DNA from: Candidatus Woesearchaeota archaeon
GTDB taxonomy: Archaea > Nanobdellota > Nanobdellia > Woesearchaeales > UBA11576
DNA length: 10,759 bases
Assembly (NCBI GenBank): GCA_027083015.1
Contig: JALWQS010000156.1
Location: 1-10,759, forward strand
Direction of reading: 5' to 3'
Shown here: piece after piece, positions 7,072-10,759 of the stretch
Position numbering within the stretch: position 1 is the stretch's first letter
Layout of the letters: each line of letters starts with the position of its first letter
Position numbers and translations under genes: made by a program
The notes under the pieces: model-generated
What the model saw: only the letters and a program-made list of their open reading frames with translations
What the model was told of the DNA's origin: nothing
Database searches by the model: none

Positions 7072-7089
7072 TATTTAGGTGGTTGAGAG

Positions 7090-7506
7090 ATGTCAAACGA
7101 TAAAACAAAGGACCTAGAAGAAGAGCTGCTATGCTCTGCAGATCGGGAACGGCTTTCATCCAGACCCGAAAGCGATCAGAGGATATATCCTGGCGCAGAT
7201 GCAGAATTCATTGCAGAACAAGCTCTCGGCATTCTTATCCATTTTGGGATCTACAGGGAAGATCTGGTTCAGGAAGCTACTGCTCGTGGAAACGTCTACG
7301 AGAGACTGGAACAAGAGCCAACTTTCCCCCTTCATCAAAGGCTCCAGTTGATTATGGGTCTTGAAAGTATGCGTCAGGCTGCTTTAAAGGATCCTGAAAG
7401 ATGGCTTGACCGTTTCAATGAGTACCGCCAAAAGTATGCTCAGGAACTTGGTCTTAAAGACCCTTCATTCTTTTCTGGTGAAAAGAAGATGGATTATAGT
7501 TCTTAG
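7090..7506 (+). CDS. Hypothetical protein, 138 aa, first gene of the GH15 operon
   Basis: I do not recognise this family. The ATG at 7090 follows AGGTGG (7077-7082) with a 7-nt spacer. The first 35 residues are charged and probably disordered, starting MSNDKTKDLEEELL. From about residue 36 the protein looks alpha-helical: AEFIAEQALGILIHFGIYREDLVQEA, then PLHQRLQLIMGLESMRQAA, then DPERWLDRFNEYRQKYAQEL. There is no signal peptide, membrane segment or metal motif. The stop is 10 nt before the GH15 start, whose ribosome-binding site GAGGTG begins on the last base of this stop codon, so the two are almost certainly co-transcribed. A role as a partner or regulator of the GH15 protein is a guess from position only. 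Its codon use is less T-rich at the start than that of the enzymes upstream. Confidence 0.75.
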   Translation: MSNDKTKDLEEELLCSADRERLSSRPESDQRIYPGADAEFIAEQALGILIHFGIYREDLVQEATARGNVYERLEQEPTFPLHQRLQLIMGLESMRQAALKDPERWLDRFNEYRQKYAQELGLKDPSFFSGEKKMDYSS

Positions 7507-7516
7507 AGGTGCTAAG

Positions 7517-8512
7517 ATGCTTGCTAAATCTATAAAGATCCTCAAGCAGCTTCAGACGCCTAAAGGCCTGTTTGTCGCAGCTGCGGATCCTACCACTCAT
7601 TACTCTAAACAGGCCTGGTTGAGAGATAATGTTTATGTTGCTCTCGGTCTTGAAGCTGTAAAATCTTACAAAGAAGTTATCAGGACGTATCAGGCTTTGC
7701 TTGATGTGTTCCTGAAGCATGAGTACAAGATAGATTATGCTATCAAGGAAAAACCTAAGTATCGTTATCAGTACATCCATGCTCGCTACGACCCTGAAAC
7801 CTTCAATGAGTTTTGGGAGGATTGGGGCAATAAGCAGAATGATGCTATTGGCGCCATCCTGTTTAAGATAGGTGATCTGGAATCTAAAGGTATCAAAGTA
7901 TTGAGAGACGAGAACGACTTGAGGATTGTACAGAAACTTGTCGATTACCTTGCCTCTATTGAGTACTGGCATGATGCTGACTCCGGTATGTGGGAAGAGA
8001 ACGAAGAGGTTCATGCTTCTTCCGTCGGTGCTTGCGTCGCTGGCCTGAAGAAAATATCTCACATAGTTGATGTTCCTGATAATCTTATCAAGAAAGGTCA
8101 GGATATGCTCAACCACTTGCTGCCTAGGGAATCTGAGAGTAAAGACACTGATTTAGCCCTGCTTTCTCTGATCTACCCGTATGAAGTTGTTTCTGAGGAG
8201 CAGAAGCTCGCCATCCTTGAGGGTGTTGAGAAAAAACTTGTCAGGAAGAATGGTGTTATCAGGTATGAGAATGACCGCTATTTCAACAGGGGCGGTGAAG
8301 CAGAATGGACATTCGGATTCCCTTGGTTGGCTATCATCTACAAACAGATGAACCGTCCTGATAAGTACGCGCATTATTTTAGGAAGACTCTTGAGGTTAT
8401 GACTGAAGACGGTGAGCTTCCCGAACTGTACTTTGCAGATAGTGATGAGTATAATCATAATACGCCTCTTGGTTGGAGCCAGTCTTTGGCTATTGTCGCT
8501 CTTTTGATCTGA
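7517..8512 (+). CDS. GH15-like (alpha/alpha)6-barrel protein related to phosphorylase kinase alpha subunit
   Basis: Probably an exo-acting glucoamylase-type hydrolase of alpha-glucan, or a glucan-binding relative of the PhK regulatory subunit. The ATG at 7517 has GAGGTG (7506-7511) 5 nt upstream; an open extension back to 7406 overlaps the previous gene and is rejected. The protein is 331 aa, a bare catalytic barrel without the N-terminal beta-domain of prokaryotic GH15 enzymes. Seen in order: AWLRDNVY (33-40), DWGNKQNDA (102-110), GMWEENEEVHASSVG (157-171), LLPRESESKDTDLALL (201-216), EAEWTFGFPW (261-270), GELPEL (299-304) and PLGWSQSLAI (317-326). The segments HASSVG, LLPRES and the E-x-E/x-FP block closely resemble PhK alpha. 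Unlike PhK alpha as I recall it, a WEE acid (E160/E161) and an LPE base (E303) are both kept, so activity is plausible. There is no signal peptide, so it acts in the cytoplasm. Confidence 0.88.
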   Translation: MLAKSIKILKQLQTPKGLFVAAADPTTHYSKQAWLRDNVYVALGLEAVKSYKEVIRTYQALLDVFLKHEYKIDYAIKEKPKYRYQYIHARYDPETFNEFWEDWGNKQNDAIGAILFKIGDLESKGIKVLRDENDLRIVQKLVDYLASIEYWHDADSGMWEENEEVHASSVGACVAGLKKISHIVDVPDNLIKKGQDMLNHLLPRESESKDTDLALLSLIYPYEVVSEEQKLAILEGVEKKLVRKNGVIRYENDRYFNRGGEAEWTFGFPWLAIIYKQMNRPDKYAHYFRKTLEVMTEDGELPELYFADSDEYNHNTPLGWSQSLAIVALLI

Positions 8513-8522
8513 GCTATGGAAC

Positions 8523-8777
8523 ATGACTGATATAATAGATCTTGAAGAAGAAATTCATAAGGAAGGGATTATAGTAGAGGATCATACTCGCCTTCCAGAA
8601 CGCAGACCTTTATTAGAAGAGTTTACCATAACCCCAGAGAAGTATTTTCGTCTTCGGAGGATTGTCAGCAAGTTCTTTCCTCTTACTTCGGGAATAAAGA
8701 TTGATGATATCCTTTGTCATTATCTGGAAAAAACCATTGCGTATTCAGATAAAAAAGAGCAGAGATATGTGAACTAA
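8523..8777 (+). CDS. Small hypothetical protein, 84 aa
   Basis: I do not recognise this protein. It starts 10 nt after the GH15 stop with only a weak purine-rich site (ATGGA) upstream, so translation may be coupled. The acidic N-terminus MTDIIDLEEE shares D-L-E-E-E with the first gene of the operon (residues 8-12 there, 6-10 here). The rest has a Pro/Arg stretch (RLPERRPLLEEF) and a likely helical C-terminal half (RLRRIVSKFF, IDDILCHYLEKTI). It is probably soluble, with no cysteine motif or membrane segment. The tight spacing on both sides and a continuous frame support a real gene; function is unknown. Confidence 0.6.
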   Translation: MTDIIDLEEEIHKEGIIVEDHTRLPERRPLLEEFTITPEKYFRLRRIVSKFFPLTSGIKIDDILCHYLEKTIAYSDKKEQRYVN

Positions 8778-8778
8778 G

Positions 8779-8982
8779 ATGTATCACTTGATCTTTACTG
8801 AAGAGTTGTCTGAATTGTTTGGAGTATCTGATCCAAATATCGCTGATAAGGTTTCAATTGATGGGCGCTTCTTGTTTCCCGGCTTTCTGATATTTATCCC
8901 AAGACTGGTGAGAGTAACAGGAAGAGTATTTTCAAGAAGAAAAGAAGAATTTGCTGCTTTAACTGACAGGATAAAAAAATAA
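8779..8982 (+). CDS. Small hypothetical protein, 67 aa, with a hydrophobic segment
   Basis: I do not recognise this protein. The ATG is separated from the previous TAA by a single base, a typical coupled arrangement. A helical N-terminus (LIFTEELSELFG) is followed by a hydrophobic stretch, FLFPGFLIFIPRLV (about 31-44), and a basic tail (GRVFSRRKEEF, DRIKK). The hydrophobic part is short for a membrane span and is interrupted by prolines; it may instead be a re-entrant or peripheral element. A frameshifted fusion with the preceding gene is unlikely because a TGA at 8770-8772 closes this frame immediately upstream. It ends the operon, just before a T6 run. Short length keeps confidence moderate. 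Confidence 0.5.
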   Translation: MYHLIFTEELSELFGVSDPNIADKVSIDGRFLFPGFLIFIPRLVRVTGRVFSRRKEEFAALTDRIKK

Positions 8983-8985
8983 GTC

Positions 8986-8991
8986 TTTTTT
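8986..8991 (+). terminator. Oligo-T terminator candidate after the GH15 operon
   Basis: TTTTTT begins 4 nt after the stop at 8982 and is followed by AT-rich, promoter-like sequence before the next gene. This fits an archaeal oligo-T terminator; no hairpin is needed or seen. Confidence 0.4.
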
Positions 8992-9012
8992 AAGTAAAAT
9001 TTTAAGCCAAAT

Positions 9013-9036
9013 GTTTAATATGCACTAAGCGCTTAA
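9013..9036 (+). promoter_or_regulatory. Promoter region with TATA-like box and TAAGC|GCTTA palindrome
   Basis: TTTAATATG (9013-9021) is a TATA-like box that would start transcription near 9040-9045, leaving a leader of about 60 nt before the ATG at 9104. Directly after it lies a perfect 10-bp palindrome, TAAGCGCTTA (9026-9035), well placed for a repressor. A TTAAGC at 9002-9007 echoes the same half-site seen three times behind galT. Confidence 0.35.
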
Positions 9037-9103
9037 TACTGCTCGTTAGAGACATGTCTATTATAATGTCACATCACAGATCGTTGAAACTTAAGGTGTT
9101 GAA

Positions 9104-10675
9104 ATGTCTAAATCGAAGAGCTGCAACCACACAATACTTGGTATAGGTTCTACTACTGAAGAGATTATTGAACGTCTCAATTCTAGATCAGGTTCTACTC
9201 CTGTTAATTCACAAGTTCTGCATAAACCTTTAGATGAAAGTGATGACCCGAAAATAAATGAGCAGAAAAGAAATGAAGAGGAGACGGATAATGATGAAGA
9301 GCACGTTTCTTCTGAAGGTGCTGAGTCTACATGGGATCGTATGCTTGCTGTAGATCTGGAACATGAAAGAAAAGCTTCAGTCATTGGCCGTTCTGAAAAG
9401 CTCAGTCTCTCTGAACTTGAGTCTTTGACCAAGAGAACATTCTCTGAACTTCAGCGGTACTCGCGTCTTACAGGTTTTGCTCGGGAACTCAAGCATCATT
9501 CTTTGCCTTATGAGATCCATTATTCAAATCCTTTTGAGGACCCTGATGCTCATCTGATAGTCCTTGATGATAGACAGAATGATGCTGCGCCTGTTTTAGA
9601 ACTGAATTTTTCTAAGGACAGGCAGGAAATCTCTGCTCAGGTTCCTGGTTATTTCCCTTATCGCCCTCTCGGTGATCTGCTTTTTATCTTAGGTGATGAT
9701 CTGCTTGAAGAAACCTTTAAGAAAGATGGGGAGCGCCCTTACAGAAACAACAGTAGTTTATCTTGGAAAGATCTTTTTTACCTTGTTTCAGAAGAGGTTA
9801 ATGAGTTTCTCTCTAAGAGGAAAGGTTCGCTTGTTGATGCTGTAGATGAAACATCTGAAGATCCTGCATTAGCACGTACAATCAGTATCGCTTCTCTTGA
9901 TAGTTCTCAGACTGGCCATTCTTCAGATCTTATCAGGACTGATTCTCCGACCATTGGCTTTACTGTCAGGACTCCCCCTTCCCCTTCTAAAAATCTTGCC
10001 GCTAAAAAGATTGTTCCGAAGAAAGATCCGGGAGATTCAGATGAAAAACTTATGATCCCTTTCTCTTCTGATAATCCTGATCCTTTTAAGACTTCTGAGC
10101 TTACCGATCCAAGTTTTCAGACAGATATTACTAAAAGTGGTTATCCTGATTCTCTCATGGCTGAGGAATCTCTTCAGGCTATCTTTACCTGGGCTGATAG
10201 ATCAGGAAGCCCTGACAAGGACTCTTATGTTCTTGGCTATTCTCAACAGGTGGGTCCGTTTCTTGTTTCTTTAGAATTGAATTTTTTGAGGTATAGTTAC
10301 AATACGTCTTCTGATGGAAAGTTTAATTATCTTGCTGTGAATATGGTCACTCAATACCAGGGAGGCATCACTACCCCTTTTAGTTTTGCTCTTGAATCAG
10401 TCCTTCTTGGTGAACGTCTGACTAAAGGTTTGCTGTTGAAGAAGAAGCTTCCTTTGGCTCTTGATGGTCAGGTTAAAGACAGTTCTTATTATGATCGTGG
10501 CGGGGTCTTCTCCAGATCTTATAGTCTTCTGAAAGAGCCTGTTTATGTCCGCACACCTTTGATTGTTGAGAACGCTCGGACGTCTCTTAAAGTTTCCCGT
10601 CAGAATAAGGGCAGGCTTATCTTCACTCCCTTGATCGCTTACGGACTCAAGCTTAAAGGTCTTCTGAAAAGATAA
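9104..10675 (+). CDS. Unknown 523-aa protein with acidic disordered regions and beta-rich C-terminus
   Basis: I do not recognise this protein. The ATG at 9104 follows AGGTG (9094-9098) with a 5-nt spacer. Residues 1-85 are polar and strongly acidic (for example EEETDNDEEHVSSEGAE), with a Cys at residue 7. Residues 100-240 look folded: a helix SLSELESLTKRTFSEL, then alternating strands HLIVLDDRQ and PVLELNFS, then a helix LGDLLFILGDDLLEETF. Residues 245-350 are Ser/Pro/Asp-rich linker (PPSPSKN, PGDSDEK). Residues 355-523 seem beta-rich (YVLGYSQQVGPFLVSLELNF, then YLAVNMVTQYQGG), ending with a basic tail GLKLKGLLKR. There is no signal peptide, transmembrane helix or known catalytic motif. It is a separate transcription unit with its own promoter. 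The T-rich codon use matches the neighbours, so it is not obviously foreign. Any link to glycogen metabolism is only positional. Confidence 0.8.
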   Translation: MSKSKSCNHTILGIGSTTEEIIERLNSRSGSTPVNSQVLHKPLDESDDPKINEQKRNEEETDNDEEHVSSEGAESTWDRMLAVDLEHERKASVIGRSEKLSLSELESLTKRTFSELQRYSRLTGFARELKHHSLPYEIHYSNPFEDPDAHLIVLDDRQNDAAPVLELNFSKDRQEISAQVPGYFPYRPLGDLLFILGDDLLEETFKKDGERPYRNNSSLSWKDLFYLVSEEVNEFLSKRKGSLVDAVDETSEDPALARTISIASLDSSQTGHSSDLIRTDSPTIGFTVRTPPSPSKNLAAKKIVPKKDPGDSDEKLMIPFSSDNPDPFKTSELTDPSFQTDITKSGYPDSLMAEESLQAIFTWADRSGSPDKDSYVLGYSQQVGPFLVSLELNFLRYSYNTSSDGKFNYLAVNMVTQYQGGITTPFSFALESVLLGERLTKGLLLKKKLPLALDGQVKDSSYYDRGGVFSRSYSLLKEPVYVRTPLIVENARTSLKVSRQNKGRLIFTPLIAYGLKLKGLLKR

Positions 10676-10759
10676 TCTGATGCTTTCCTGCGTGGTATAG
10701 CCTTGCGGATAGCTCACATAACAAAAACTCGCCACTCGGGTCTATCCCCGACCTAAAGG
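10676..10759. other. Terminal intergenic stretch with inverted repeats, cut by window edge
   Basis: No ORF is visible in these 84 nt. TCGGG-TCTATC-CCCGA is a 5-bp inverted repeat with a 6-nt loop near 10737-10752. GTGG (about 10692) can pair with CCAC (about 10732) across an interior containing CC-TTGC-GG. On the minus strand that inner loop reads GCAA, a GNRA tetraloop. GC content is higher than in nearby gaps. It may be the edge of an RNA gene, but I could not match it to tRNA, rRNA, SRP or RNase P. Confidence 0.3.

Noticed and set aside
7406..7516. Extended N-terminus of the GH15-like gene
   Set aside because: It overlaps the preceding gene by about 100 nt, while the ATG at 7517 has a well-spaced GAGGTG site and fits the family N-terminus.
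8523..8982. The two small genes as one frameshifted gene
   Set aside because: A TGA at 8770-8772 blocks the second frame directly upstream of its ATG, and a TAA-n-ATG junction is a normal coupled arrangement.
10676..10759. tRNA gene at the right edge
   Set aside because: No T-loop consensus, acceptor pairing or anticodon arm can be drawn on either strand.
1..10759. CRISPR array, insertion sequence or attachment site
   Set aside because: No regularly spaced repeats, transposase or integrase genes, or flanking direct repeats were seen.

Overview
The window looks archaeal, most likely from a DPANN-type lineage such as Woesearchaeota or a relative. Several genes have GGTG(A)-type ribosome-binding sites, gene starts are preceded by plausible TATA boxes, intergenic gaps are short, and codons are strongly T-ending. 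The enzyme set is archaeal with a eukaryote-like flavour. The lineage is an inference from style and gene content; no marker gene is present.

Left half (about 1-6439, all + strand) is a glycogen or alpha-glucan storage cluster. It starts inside a eukaryote-type (GT3) glycogen synthase, followed 31 nt later by a GalT-family nucleotidyltransferase. A 317-nt gap follows. It holds a well-folded candidate non-coding RNA (about 2021-2135) and a promoter/leader region with a possible 20-codon upstream ORF. Next come a phosphoglucomutase/phosphomannomutase that overlaps a glycogen debranching enzyme (GH133-like) by 14 nt, and then a ROK-family sugar kinase.

Middle (6451-8982): a minus-strand hypothetical gene converges on the ROK kinase and diverges from a + strand operon. 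The operon encodes a 138-aa unknown protein, a GH15-like (alpha/alpha)6-barrel enzyme resembling the phosphorylase-kinase alpha subunit, and two very small unknown proteins. The divergent promoter contains a palindromic TATA box and a GTGTG/CACAC inverted repeat.

Right end (9104-10675): a 523-aa protein of unknown function, acidic and probably disordered in two long stretches, with a beta-rich C-terminal part. The last 80 nt have no ORF but contain inverted repeats.

The recognisable genes could form a closed storage loop. The ROK kinase makes glucose-6-phosphate and the mutase makes glucose-1-phosphate. The GalT-like enzyme may exchange glucose-1-phosphate with a nucleotide sugar, and GT3 polymerises glucose. 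The debranching enzyme and GH15 protein return glucose. Branching enzyme, phosphorylase and a dedicated NDP-glucose pyrophosphorylase are not in the window. The points that deserve most attention are the structured RNA, the PhK-alpha-like GH15 protein with its small unknown partners, and the GalT-like enzyme's HSHSQ active site.
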